A stretch of 14,519 nt of DNA. Origin: Christensenella sp. UBA1431 (GTDB lineage: Bacteria > Bacillota > Clostridia > Christensenellales > UBA1431). A model generated the notes under the pieces. The model was not told where the DNA came from. It did not search any database and saw only the letters and a list, made by a program, of their open reading frames with translations. Shown one piece after another: positions 6,637 through 13,952 of this stretch. The number at the start of each line of letters is the position of its first letter. The stretch's first letter is position 1. A program made the position numbers and the translations under genes. The stretch lies in NCBI GenBank assembly GCA_002329665.1, contig DCTV01000029.1, positions 311-14,829 on the forward strand, read 5' to 3'.

Positions 6637-7624
6637 GCTCGCGCTCCTCCTTAATGATATCGGTCACGCGCACGGCGAAACGCCCGCCGCCCACCATCCC
6701 GACCTTTCCCTTGAACTTCGGGATGTGTTCAGCCATAACCGTAATATCCCTGTTGACGCCGTGGTTCAGGCACACGACGTCGCCTACCTGCAGGTTGATG
6801 AGATCGTTGACGGAGGCCACCGTCTCGTCCAGCACCGCGTGCAGCGTCACTTCCGTGTTGGCCAGCCGCTGCGTGATGGTCCCCTCGTGCGACTCGTACT
6901 TCCTGCGCATGTGCCCCTCGAAGCGGACCTTCGAATTGAGTTCCTTGGCCACCGGCTCCATTGCCATGTGCGGGATGCAGATGTTTATAAGGTCGACCAT
7001 TTCCCTTATGATCACCTTGATGGTGATGATCGCGACGGTCTCGTTGGGAGGAACGATCTGCGCGAACTGGGGGCTGGTCTCCAGGCGGTCCAGCGACGGC
7101 TCGGCGTGCATGATCTTTTCCCAGGCTTCGGAGAGGAGCCTAAGCACCTGGCGGAGCAGCCTTTCTACGGTCACCAGTTCGATCTCGGTGAACGCTTTGT
7201 TCCTTTCGGTGCTTATCGCCTTGCCCCCGAACACGCGGCTGATGATCGCGTCGACGATGCCGGACGGAACCTGCATCATCAACTGGCCGTAAAGCGGCTC
7301 GAAGTTGAAGATCGCGAGGATCACCGGCGAGATGAGCGAATTGTTGAATTCGCTGAAAGCCTGCTCCTCCACCGAAACGACCTCGGCCTCGCAAACGGTG
7401 CGCATCACGCCCGAGAGATGCGTGGCCATCGAACGCGCGAACCCCTCGAACACGACGCGAAGCGTGCGCATCTGTTCCTTGGGGAACTTGTTCGCCATCC
7501 TGAAATCGAAGTCCCTGACGCGCCCCTTCTTCTCGTCCTCCTTGGACAGAGCGAGCGAAGACTGGTCGCCGGTCAGGGTATTGAGGAGCTCGTCAATCTC
7601 GTTTTGCGATAAGATCTGTGACAA
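6629..7624 (-). CDS. fliM: Flagellar motor switch protein FliM
   Basis: A 331-residue FliM of normal length. The N-terminal peptide LSQNEIDELL (5-14) binds CheY-P. The middle CheC-like domain (about 45-235) binds FliG and neighbouring FliM, and the C-terminal SpoA domain (about 250-325) pairs with FliY/FliN. The start is a TTG. An in-frame TGA lies two codons upstream and the conserved peptide begins at residue 5, so no other start fits. AGGGGG lies about seven bases before it. A nearby ATG (7631-7629) is in another frame. The protein sets rotation direction in the C-ring at the cytoplasmic face of the motor. It overlaps fliY by eight bases, so the two may be translationally coupled. Confidence 0.96.
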   Translation of the reverse strand: MSQILSQNEIDELLNTLTGDQSSLALSKEDEKKGRVRDFDFRMANKFPKEQMRTLRVVFEGFARSMATHLSGVMRTVCEAEVVSVEEQAFSEFNNSLISPVILAIFNFEPLYGQLMMQVPSGIVDAIISRVFGGKAISTERNKAFTEIELVTVERLLRQVLRLLSEAWEKIMHAEPSLDRLETSPQFAQIVPPNETVAIITIKVIIREMVDLINICIPHMAMEPVAKELNSKVRFEGHMRRKYESHEGTITQRLANTEVTLHAVLDETVASVNDLINLQVGDVVCLNHGVNRDITVMAEHIPKFKGKVGMVGGGRFAVRVTDIIKEEREHE

Positions 7625-7658
7625 CGTTCATCCCCCTGCTTTTCAAAATTGTCGGGCC

Positions 7659-8069
7659 TCACTGAAGGACGAGGTCGTTGAAATAGAGGGTGACAAGATA
7701 GTTCATGTCGAGCTTCGCCCTGATGTTGTTAACGATCTCGACGCGGAGCTTGTCCTGGATGTCCATGCTCCGAAGCTCGTCTTCCGTTTTTTCCCTCAGT
7801 GTCGATATGATGATGTCCCTGATGATCTGTTTGTGTTCGTCCATGTATTCCGTTTTGTTCGGATCGTCCACGGCAAGCACGATGGTCGTTTTAAGTAAGC
7901 GCGTGCTGTCCTTTATGTTCGTGACGAAATAATCCCCGGGCTCATAAGAATACATCTGTTTTTCCTGGGCTTCCGCCGGCTGCTGCGGGTTCAGAAGGAA
8001 TATGTAGGCCGCGACGCCCGCGACGAGCACCAAAACAACCGTTATGATTATTTTCACCAGTTTGCTCAT
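7659..8069 (-). CDS. fliL: Flagellar basal-body protein FliL
   Basis: A 136-residue single-pass membrane protein. The hydrophobic segment is at about 4-25 (LVKIIITVVLVLVAGVAAYI). A periplasmic or outer-face FliL domain follows (about 40-136), with the typical strand-rich start (YFVTNIKD) and an end in VTLYFNDLVLQ. FliL rings surround and stabilise the MotA/MotB stator. I chose the ATG at 8069 because AAAGGTGG lies eight bases upstream; the frame also allows a GTG at 8090, which has no good ribosome site. The gene follows motB and precedes fliM, the usual clostridial place. Confidence 0.93.
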   Translation of the reverse strand: MSKLVKIIITVVLVLVAGVAAYIFLLNPQQPAEAQEKQMYSYEPGDYFVTNIKDSTRLLKTTIVLAVDDPNKTEYMDEHKQIIRDIIISTLREKTEDELRSMDIQDKLRVEIVNNIRAKLDMNYLVTLYFNDLVLQ

Positions 8070-8108
8070 GATGTGAACCACCTTTTTCACGTATCTTGAA
8101 AAAATATG

Positions 8109-8834
8109 TTATTTCCTTACGATGACGAAATCGACACGCCGGTTTTTCGCTTTCCCCTCTTCCGTCTTGTTGCTGGCGATGGGGTGCTGCTCACCATAGG
8201 CGGTATAGCTCAGTTTGTCCTGATTCACCATCTCGTTGTCCTTTAAGAAGCAGAGCACGGTGTAGGCGCGGGCTGAGGAAAGCTGCCAGTTGTCCGCATA
8301 GAGGCTGTTGCTTATCGGCCGGTTGTCCGTATGCCCTTCGATGCGCACTATGCCTATGCTGTCCTGGGCTTCTTTCAACAGCCCCCCGATATGGTGCATC
8401 AGCGGCACCGCGGACTCGACGAGCCTCGCGCTCCCCGACGCAAAGAGTATGCTGTCGCTCAGCCGCATCAATATCTCCCCATCTTTCATTTCAACAGAGA
8501 GTTTGGTGGATAATCCTTTCTCCTCGATGTGCTTCTTGATTTTTTCATATAATTCCTTAAACTGCTCCTTCGTTCTTTCCTCCACCCTCTGTTTTGTGCC
8601 CGCGTCGTTCACGACGCTGACCTCGGATTCCTGCGCCGTGTCCAGCGTGGATGTGACCTCTACGGGCGAACCGGTGAAGGCATCGACCAGCGCCTTCCAT
8701 TTTTCCGCGTCTACATTGGAAAAAGAGAAAAGCAGGACAAAAAAAGTGAGCAGCAGCGTCACCATGTCCCCGTATGTGTCCATCCATGAGCTGCCGCCCT
8801 CTTTCTCAGGAGGTGGCTTGCGTCGCACCGACAT
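8109..8834 (-). CDS. motB: Stator protein MotB (OmpA-type peptidoglycan-binding)
   Basis: A 241-residue stator subunit. The short cytoplasmic tail is followed by one membrane helix (about 20-40) with the ion-binding aspartate, Asp23 in TYGDMVTLLLTFF. A plug/linker region comes next, then an OmpA/MotB peptidoglycan-binding domain (about 120-241; marks LFASGSA, EGHTDNRP, LSSARA and NRRVDFVI). With MotA it forms the channel that turns ion flow into torque. The FVLLFSFSNVDAEKWK stretch resembles sodium-type PomB/MotS more than E. coli MotB, but ion choice is not proven. The ATG directly follows the motA TAG with no base between, and the ribosome site AAGGAG lies within motA. Confidence 0.96.
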   Translation of the reverse strand: MSVRRKPPPEKEGGSSWMDTYGDMVTLLLTFFVLLFSFSNVDAEKWKALVDAFTGSPVEVTSTLDTAQESEVSVVNDAGTKQRVEERTKEQFKELYEKIKKHIEEKGLSTKLSVEMKDGEILMRLSDSILFASGSARLVESAVPLMHHIGGLLKEAQDSIGIVRIEGHTDNRPISNSLYADNWQLSSARAYTVLCFLKDNEMVNQDKLSYTAYGEQHPIASNKTEEGKAKNRRVDFVIVRK

Positions 8835-9626
8835 CTACTCCGTCTCCTTGACCTCTTCGGTTTGCTCTTCCTTGGGGCGCATTTCGCCGGGCGTAAGGAA
8901 CGCCGAAAGCTTGTCCCTGATGATCCTCGGGTTTTCGCCGTCCTGTATGGACAGCAGGCCCTCGAGGAACATCTGCTTTTGGTAATATTCCTTGGCGCTC
9001 CTGGTCTTGAGCTTTTTCGCTATCGGCATGAAGACCAGGTTGGCCAGCATGACCCCGTAAAAAGTCGTGACCAGCGCGACGGCCATGTTCGGCCCCAGCA
9101 CATCCGTGTCGGTCAGGTTCTTGAGCATGTTTATCAGCCCGATCAGCGTACCGATCATGCCGTACGCCGGGGAAAACGCCGCCATGGTTTCCAGCATGGC
9201 CCGTCCCTGGGTGTGCCTCTCCTGCAGGAAATCCAGTTCGGCTTCCATGATCGACTTGATCAGTTCCGGGTCACAGCCGTCGACCAGGAGCCTGCCGCCC
9301 TTTTTCAGGAAATTGTTGTCGATCTGGTCGACCGCGTCCTCCAGGGCGAGCAGGCCCTCTCGCCGCGCTTTCTGCGCAAGGTCTATTATCAATTCTATAT
9401 CTCTATTTAAATCAATATCGTTCTTCTTAAACGCTTTTCCTATTACCTTTATGAGATTCTTGATTTGCGAAACGGGAAAAGAGATCACCGTCGAGGCGAA
9501 GGTACCTCCGAACACGATCATGATGGAAGGGAGGTCTATAAAGTTGCTAACGCTCCCGCTAAGCGTGATCCCGACTACGATCAGTCCGATCCCGGCAGCG
9601 ATTCCGCTTAAGGTTGTAATCTCCAT
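8835..9626 (-). CDS. motA: Stator protein MotA
   Basis: A 263-residue membrane protein with four helices: about 8-24, 33-50, 148-168 and 181-203. Between helices 2 and 3 lies the large cytoplasmic loop, with the conserved KARREGLLALED segment (86-97) that meets FliG. The prolines important for torque generation are present at SPAYGMIGTLIG (Pro153) and FMPIA (Pro201). The tail is acidic. The start has GAGGA about eight bases upstream. It lies ten bases after flbD. The stop TAG is in frame with the abutting motB ATG. Confidence 0.96.
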   Translation of the reverse strand: MEITTLSGIAAGIGLIVVGITLSGSVSNFIDLPSIMIVFGGTFASTVISFPVSQIKNLIKVIGKAFKKNDIDLNRDIELIIDLAQKARREGLLALEDAVDQIDNNFLKKGGRLLVDGCDPELIKSIMEAELDFLQERHTQGRAMLETMAAFSPAYGMIGTLIGLINMLKNLTDTDVLGPNMAVALVTTFYGVMLANLVFMPIAKKLKTRSAKEYYQKQMFLEGLLSIQDGENPRIIRDKLSAFLTPGEMRPKEEQTEEVKETE

Positions 9627-9636
9627 TGCCCATTCC

Positions 9637-9846
9637 TCACTTGATTGATAGTAGGCGTGGCCCCTGTCTCAGATACCTGCGCCTGAATACGACGATCTTT
9701 CTTTCGATGTCCTTTGCGCTCTCGGCGACGACTACCTTCCTGCCCGATGCCAGAGACACGACCGTATCCGGTGTTTCCTCCAGGAACTCGATCGCATCCG
9801 GATTGATATAGAACCTCTCGCCGTTGATCCGTGTGACCTGGATCAT
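9637..9846 (-). CDS. flbD: FlbD/SwrD family flagellar protein
   Basis: A 69-residue protein beginning MIQVTRINGERFYINPDAIE, with PDTVVSLASGRKVVVAES in the middle, the full pattern of the FlbD/YlzI (SwrD) family. In Bacillus subtilis SwrD raises torque, probably through stator function; its biochemistry is not settled. Here it sits directly before motA, in line with a stator role. The start has GGAGG about seven bases upstream. It has no membrane helix, so it is a small cytoplasmic protein. Confidence 0.9.
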   Translation of the reverse strand: MIQVTRINGERFYINPDAIEFLEETPDTVVSLASGRKVVVAESAKDIERKIVVFRRRYLRQGPRLLSIK

Positions 9847-9897
9847 TTCCTCCCACCCTCCCGATTTCTCGCCAGACGGCTAATGCTTAACGCCGTG

Positions 9898-10740
9898 CTA
9901 ACGCTTCATGTTCACGAGCTCTTCGAGGATCTGGTCCGTCGTCGTGATGATGCGCGAACAGGCCTGGAATCCTCTCTGCGTGACGATCATCTCCGTAAAC
10001 TCCTGCGCGAGGTCCACGTTGGACATCTCCAGCGCGTTCACGCTCAAAAGGCCCGCGCCCGACTGCCCCGGGTTCGCGTAGGTCGCCGTGCCCGAGTTCG
10101 CGCCGGCCACGTACAGCGACCCTCCGACCTTGTCCAGGCCGCTGGAGTTGGAAAACGTCGCGAGCTGCAACTGGCCGATCTGTACCTTTTCGTTGGTGCT
10201 CACGTCCAGCCCCCAGATTGCGCCGTTCTGGTCGACGGCTATGTCGTAATAGGCGTTGCTGAGCCGTATGTTGCCCATCGTGCCGTAGTCGATGGACGGA
10301 GGGATGGTCGGCGGGTCCGCCAGGGAGTATCCCTGCACGAAGTACCCTTCCGCGTTGACCAGGTTGTATTCGTCGTCCAGTGCGAAGTTGCCCGCGCGCG
10401 TGAAATACTCCGATCCGCCGGCCGAGACGATGAAGTACCCGTCCCCCTCAATAGAGAGGTCGAGCGGCGCGCCGGTGTACTGTGTGGCGCCGCGCGTGTG
10501 CAGCACGTCGATGGCCGACAGGGACGATCCCAGCCCGACCTGGCTCGAGTTTTCGCCGCCTATGGCCGCGCCGTTGGCCCCGGACCCGGAGCCGATCGTC
10601 TGGCTGTAGAGGTCCTGGAAGACGACGCGGCTGCTCTTGAATCCCACCGTGTTCACGTTCGCGATGTTGTTGCCGATAACGTCCAACCGGGTCTGATGGT
10701 TTTTCAGCCCGGATACTCCCGAATACAATGCGCGCATCAT
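9898..10740 (-). CDS. flgE: Flagellar hook protein, FlgE/FlgG family
   Basis: A 280-residue axial protein exported by the flagellar type III system, so it has no Sec signal. The N-terminal rod/hook domain is present (MRALYSGVSGLKNHQ, then NNIANVNTVGFK). The central D1-type region contains LDLSIEGDGYFIV, and the C-terminal helix pattern is NVDLAQEFTEMIVTQRGFQA. I chose the first of two adjacent ATGs at 10740, with AGGAGG ten bases upstream. Placement after flgD and before flbD matches the hook gene flgE of the Bacillus operon, whose product is also short and FlgG-like. Most hook proteins are longer, so distal rod protein FlgG is an alternative by sequence alone. Confidence 0.88.
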   Translation of the reverse strand: MMRALYSGVSGLKNHQTRLDVIGNNIANVNTVGFKSSRVVFQDLYSQTIGSGSGANGAAIGGENSSQVGLGSSLSAIDVLHTRGATQYTGAPLDLSIEGDGYFIVSAGGSEYFTRAGNFALDDEYNLVNAEGYFVQGYSLADPPTIPPSIDYGTMGNIRLSNAYYDIAVDQNGAIWGLDVSTNEKVQIGQLQLATFSNSSGLDKVGGSLYVAGANSGTATYANPGQSGAGLLSVNALEMSNVDLAQEFTEMIVTQRGFQACSRIITTTDQILEELVNMKR

Positions 10741-10777
10741 AATGCACTTACCTCCTCGATATGAATGGTCTTTTCGT

Positions 10778-11386
10778 TCAGGGTTCCCGTATCGATGTGA
10801 TGTCGGCGATCGCCACCTCGTGCGCGCCGACGTCCGCATAAACGGTGCCGCCCGACACGCTCAGGCTCTCGACCACGCCCTCCACGGCGACTATTCCCCC
10901 GTCTTCCACCGCGGCTCCGGTCACGTATTTGCCAATCAGCCCCGAACCCTGCAGGAGCGTATCTTTTATGTCGCTTTTCTCCAACGCGCCGCTGTCGTAT
11001 ACTTCCGTCACCTTGTCGGCGGGCACGCTCGTGTCGCCGACGCAGAGGCGCGCCTTGCCCTTAACCATGGTCACGCCGTCGACCTTCCCGAATACCGGGA
11101 CCTTCTGCCCGTTTTCGTCCGCGATCTCGGCATAGACGTACTTCCCGATCATCCCCGTCGCCTGGCTCGCCATAAAACTCGTGTTGAGCGACTGCATCTG
11201 TTCCAGCGCCGAGAACTGCGCCATCTGCGCGATGAAATCCGTATTCTCCATCGGGGTCAGCGGGTCCTGGTGCTGGAGCTGGGAAACCAGTATGGACAAA
11301 AAAGCGTCTTTCCCCAGCTCGCTCCCCGTCATGCGGTCCGCTCCTATATCCGCGTACTGCGACGTACCGACACCGGATACGTTCAT
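10778..11386 (-). CDS. flgD: Hook-capping protein FlgD
   Basis: A 202-residue FlgD. The conserved N-terminal part carries FLSILVSQLQHQDPLTPMEN and FIAQMAQFSALEQM (about 29-64), needed for export and cap assembly. Two beta-rich segments follow that look like copies of each other: MIGKYVYAEI...(about 79-133) and LIGKYVTGAA...(about 149-200). The cap sits at the tip of the growing hook and lets FlgE subunits polymerise, then is discarded. It lies 11 bases after fliK and 37 bases before flgE. The order fliK-flgD-flgE is standard for this operon. Confidence 0.93.
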   Translation of the reverse strand: MNVSGVGTSQYADIGADRMTGSELGKDAFLSILVSQLQHQDPLTPMENTDFIAQMAQFSALEQMQSLNTSFMASQATGMIGKYVYAEIADENGQKVPVFGKVDGVTMVKGKARLCVGDTSVPADKVTEVYDSGALEKSDIKDTLLQGSGLIGKYVTGAAVEDGGIVAVEGVVESLSVSGGTVYADVGAHEVAIADITSIREP

Positions 11387-11397
11387 CTTCTTTCCTC

Positions 11398-12732
11398 CTA
11401 TGCCCGGAATTCGACCGTGTTGCCGTATATGTATTCCTGCAGGGCGATGAGCGTCTCGCGGCCCGCCGTCCCCGCGTCCCCGTCGTCCTGCGGGGTATAC
11501 TCCCGCCGGTTTTGCCTGGGGTCGTTCGGGTGGCCGGGCTGCCCGGCGCCGTCCTGCAGGCTTTCTTGCACTTCCATGCGCACTACAGTGATCCCTCGGT
11601 CCTTGAGTGCCTGTTCGAGTTGCGCGACCTCGCCCGATATCGCACTCTTTGCGGTTTCGTTCTCCGCGTGAATCTTCACGACCATGCCTTCTGCGTCCAT
11701 CGTCACCTTCACCGAGACCTTTCCGAGGTGTTCGGGACGGAGCTGTATGCTCATCTGGTACTTGCCTTGCTTTATCCCCGCCGCGGCCTTGCCGGCCACC
11801 TGCTCCAGGATGCCGGCCTTTGCGGCCGCTTTCCCGCTTTCGAAAAAGGACGCGCCGGGCTGCACCCCTTCGGCCTCCGTGTCCTGTCCGGCCAGGGGCT
11901 GCACGGCCGTTTCCTTGCGCACCGGATGCATTGTCTCCGCCGGCGCTTGCCGCCCGCCGTCGCTCGTTCTGCCTGCGTCCGGCCGCTCCCCGGCGTCCTT
12001 CGCCGGCGCCGCCTGTATATTGGCGTCCTTCGCCGGCGCCCCGTTCCCAGGCTTCGCTTTTTCGCCCGGCTCCGCCTTCACATCCGCCTGCGGTGCCGGC
12101 GTTCCGCCGTCCTTGGTTGCGGCGGGCGTCCCGGCCGGCGGGCCCTGTTCTCCGGTCGATGCCGTAATCTGTTCGACAACCGTTTCCGGCGCGTTTGCCG
12201 CGGCCTCTTTGGGCGCGGCTTCCACCGGGGCGGACGCGCCCTTTGGCGCCGGCGCCTGCGCGTCGCCTCCGTGCCGCACGCGTGCGTCCGGCTCTTGCGG
12301 CGTCTGCTGCGGGATTTCAATCAGGCCGTTTGATCCCGCGCCGGTTTCTTCCGTCTCCTTTTTGGCGTTCCCTTCCATGCCGGAGAGAACCTCAACGAGG
12401 GCAGCCGGCACGGCCCTGGCCGCTTCCTGCTCCGCCGCCGGAATCCCTGTCGCCCCGCCGCCTGCCTTTGCCGCCTCATGGCCCTCTTCGGGCGCCTGCG
12501 CCTGCAAGGCCAGCAGCATCATTAAGAGCGCCGCTCCCGCTTCGGGAAGCCCGCTCTCGGTGTCCTCGGACGCTTTTGGGGTTTTGGCGGCTTCTCTTGC
12601 CGCCATGCCGTTTGTCACCGCGTTCAACAGACTGAAAAACCCGTTATCGTCCCGTTCCTTTGTTTTCCCGGCCTGCCCCGGCGCTGCGGCCGCGGCGGGC
12701 AGGGCGTAATCCGCTTGCATTACGGGCTGCAA
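11398..12732 (-). CDS. fliK: Flagellar hook-length control protein FliK
   Basis: A 444-residue protein with a long low-complexity Ala/Pro/Glu/Gly-rich N-terminal and middle part (about 1-310). The conserved FliK C-terminal domain follows (about 320-395: MSIQLRPEHLGKVSVKV, then MVVKIHAENETAKSAI). The flexible part acts as a molecular ruler during hook growth, and the C-terminal domain switches the FlhB export gate from hook to filament substrates. The start is a TTG, with AGGAGGTG five bases upstream; the next ATG, four codons in, is too far from that site. The linker repeats APAKDA at a short distance. It lies 11 bases after the MotE-like gene. Confidence 0.9.
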   Translation of the reverse strand: MQPVMQADYALPAAAAAPGQAGKTKERDDNGFFSLLNAVTNGMAAREAAKTPKASEDTESGLPEAGAALLMMLLALQAQAPEEGHEAAKAGGGATGIPAAEQEAARAVPAALVEVLSGMEGNAKKETEETGAGSNGLIEIPQQTPQEPDARVRHGGDAQAPAPKGASAPVEAAPKEAAANAPETVVEQITASTGEQGPPAGTPAATKDGGTPAPQADVKAEPGEKAKPGNGAPAKDANIQAAPAKDAGERPDAGRTSDGGRQAPAETMHPVRKETAVQPLAGQDTEAEGVQPGASFFESGKAAAKAGILEQVAGKAAAGIKQGKYQMSIQLRPEHLGKVSVKVTMDAEGMVVKIHAENETAKSAISGEVAQLEQALKDRGITVVRMEVQESLQDGAGQPGHPNDPRQNRREYTPQDDGDAGTAGRETLIALQEYIYGNTVEFRA

Positions 12733-12743
12733 TCCTTCACCTC

Positions 12744-13496
12744 CTATTCGGTAGTGGCCGGCGCCGATGTCGGCACGACGGCTTGGGCGGCCTTCATTTG
12801 CACCGTAAGCTCCGAAGCCAGTTCGGGCGTCATCGCGGCCAGTATGTCCGCTACCTTGTTTTGTTTCATCTGCCTTAGTATATCGGTCACATCCGCTGTG
12901 TTCTTAATCTGCGAGAGTATCTGCGCCGCGTTTATAGGCTCCATCCGCGAATAGACCTCGGCGAGCTGCTCAAGGGCCGCCGCCTCGTCCGCCGCTTCCT
13001 GTTCCGACTGGACAACGATCACTTCGCGCGACCTCAGTTCGTTCTCCTTCTTGTTAAGCGCGCTCTCCCGGGAATTCGCCGTCTTTTCCCGCTTGGCGAC
13101 GTCCTCTTCCTTCTTGGCGAGGTCCTTTTCCCTGGCCATGAGCTCGAGTTCCTTCTCGGTTTTGGCCACGTCCTCCCCGCCCTGCAAAAGCGAGCTAACG
13201 GCCGCGCGGCAACCGCCCACGTCCAGTATCACGGCGCCGGCGGCCCCTCCGATGAGCAGCAGGAAAGCGAGCGCCGTTATGAGGGCGGCCTTTCCGGCCG
13301 AAAGCGGTTTCTTCTCCCTGTCCGCCTTTTCCCTCTTCGGCTTCTCTTTTTTCCGCTTCTCTTTCTTCGGTTTGGGTTCCTTCTTCTTCTTTTCTTTGGG
13401 AGGTTTTTCTTTCCCGAATTTCTTTTTGGCTTTCCCTTCGGGCTTTTCCTCTCCCGCCTCTTGCACCGCGCCGTTGTCGTCTTCTAACATATCCAT
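12744..13496 (-). CDS. MotE/YlxF-like membrane protein with coiled coil
   Basis: A 250-residue protein in the ylxF position, between fliJ and fliK. It has an acidic start, then a very lysine- and glutamate-rich cytoplasmic stretch (about 18-63). One membrane helix follows (about 69-91: AALITALAFLLLIGGAAGAVI), then a charged coiled coil (about 110-165). A C-terminal MgtE_N-like helical domain (about 173-236) has YSRMEPINAAQIL and ILRQMKQNKVADILAAM. This is the architecture of MotE, a chaperone for MotC in rhizobia, and of Bacillus YlxF. In this lineage the likely role is in motor or export assembly outside the membrane. The basic tail is longer than I expect for the family. GAGGAGG lies ten bases before the ATG and overlaps the terminal TGA of the full fliJ frame. 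Confidence 0.8.
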   Translation of the reverse strand: MDMLEDDNGAVQEAGEEKPEGKAKKKFGKEKPPKEKKKKEPKPKKEKRKKEKPKREKADREKKPLSAGKAALITALAFLLLIGGAAGAVILDVGGCRAAVSSLLQGGEDVAKTEKELELMAREKDLAKKEEDVAKREKTANSRESALNKKENELRSREVIVVQSEQEAADEAAALEQLAEVYSRMEPINAAQILSQIKNTADVTDILRQMKQNKVADILAAMTPELASELTVQMKAAQAVVPTSAPATTE

Positions 13497-13511
13497 ATCG
13501 TCCCTGCCTCC

Positions 13512-13670
13512 TCAGGCGCTGGTCACCTGGTACGAAACGAAATCGCCGATGCTCTTTTCCTCCTCGCGCCGGAGTTCTTCGAGGTACTTCCCGTACTGCC
13601 GGGCGCGCAGTTTGTTTAGCGCCTGCAGCTCCCTCATGGTCTGAAGCAGCGCCGCGCGCTTCGCGTCCCT
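13512..13670 (-). pseudogene. fliJ: C-terminal part of fliJ, cut off by an in-frame TAG
   Basis: After the TAG at 13673-13671 the same frame stays open for 52 codons to a TGA at 13514-13512. The encoded peptide (RDAKRAALLQTMRELQALNK, then LRARQYGKYLEELRREE) is the typical charged C-terminal coiled coil of FliJ. With it the protein would have 146 residues, close to the usual FliJ length of about 147. The TGA overlaps the ribosome site of the next gene, as in an intact operon. A single base change, such as CAG to TAG, would explain the break. No good ribosome site precedes the internal ATG at 13637-13635, so separate translation is unlikely. Confidence 0.85.
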
Positions 13671-13952
13671 CTAGGCGGTGGCCTGCGCTATCCGCTTATT
13701 TAGCTGTTCCATGGTTTCGCGCAGATATGTCGCGTAGTTATCGTAGACGCAGGCTTTCATGCCGCTCAGGCCCCTGTCCATCTGCCTGCCCAGTTCCCGT
13801 TGGTGGTCAGTAAGGCCGGCTTTTAGACGTGCCATCTGATCCAACAGCGTGTCGAGGGCCTTCTGCGTCCTTGCGAGTTCGGCCTCCTGTTGCTCCCTCT
13901 CGGCCTCTTTTGCGCGTTCGAGGGTTTCCAGCGTAAACTGAAATTTTCTCAT
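13671..13952 (-). CDS. fliJ: Flagellar export chaperone/stalk protein FliJ, truncated by an amber codon
   Basis: The first 93 residues of FliJ. The family start MRKFQFTLETLERAKEAERE is followed by a long amphipathic coiled coil. FliJ sits as a central stalk in the FliI ATPase ring, contacts FlhA and recycles export chaperones in the cytoplasm. The ATG overlaps the fliI stop by four bases (ATGA). The frame is closed early by TAG at 13673-13671, yet the usual C-terminal half continues in the same frame (see neighbouring entry). As read, the antiparallel coiled coil would lose one arm. Nonsense mutation, sequence error, population variant or readthrough are possible; the first two seem most likely. 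Confidence 0.88.
   Translation of the reverse strand: MRKFQFTLETLERAKEAEREQQEAELARTQKALDTLLDQMARLKAGLTDHQRELGRQMDRGLSGMKACVYDNYATYLRETMEQLNKRIAQATA

Noticed and set aside
11512..12709. Plus-strand open frames antisense to fliK
   Set aside because: Low-complexity Ala/Pro/Arg/Ser translations that mirror the Ala/Pro-rich fliK coding sequence.
13671..13673. Genome-wide reassignment of TAG to an amino acid
   Set aside because: TAG ends at least five other genes here (sulfur enzyme, motA, flgE, fliK, MotE-like), all at family-typical lengths, so TAG is an ordinary stop in this genome. Local readthrough remains open.
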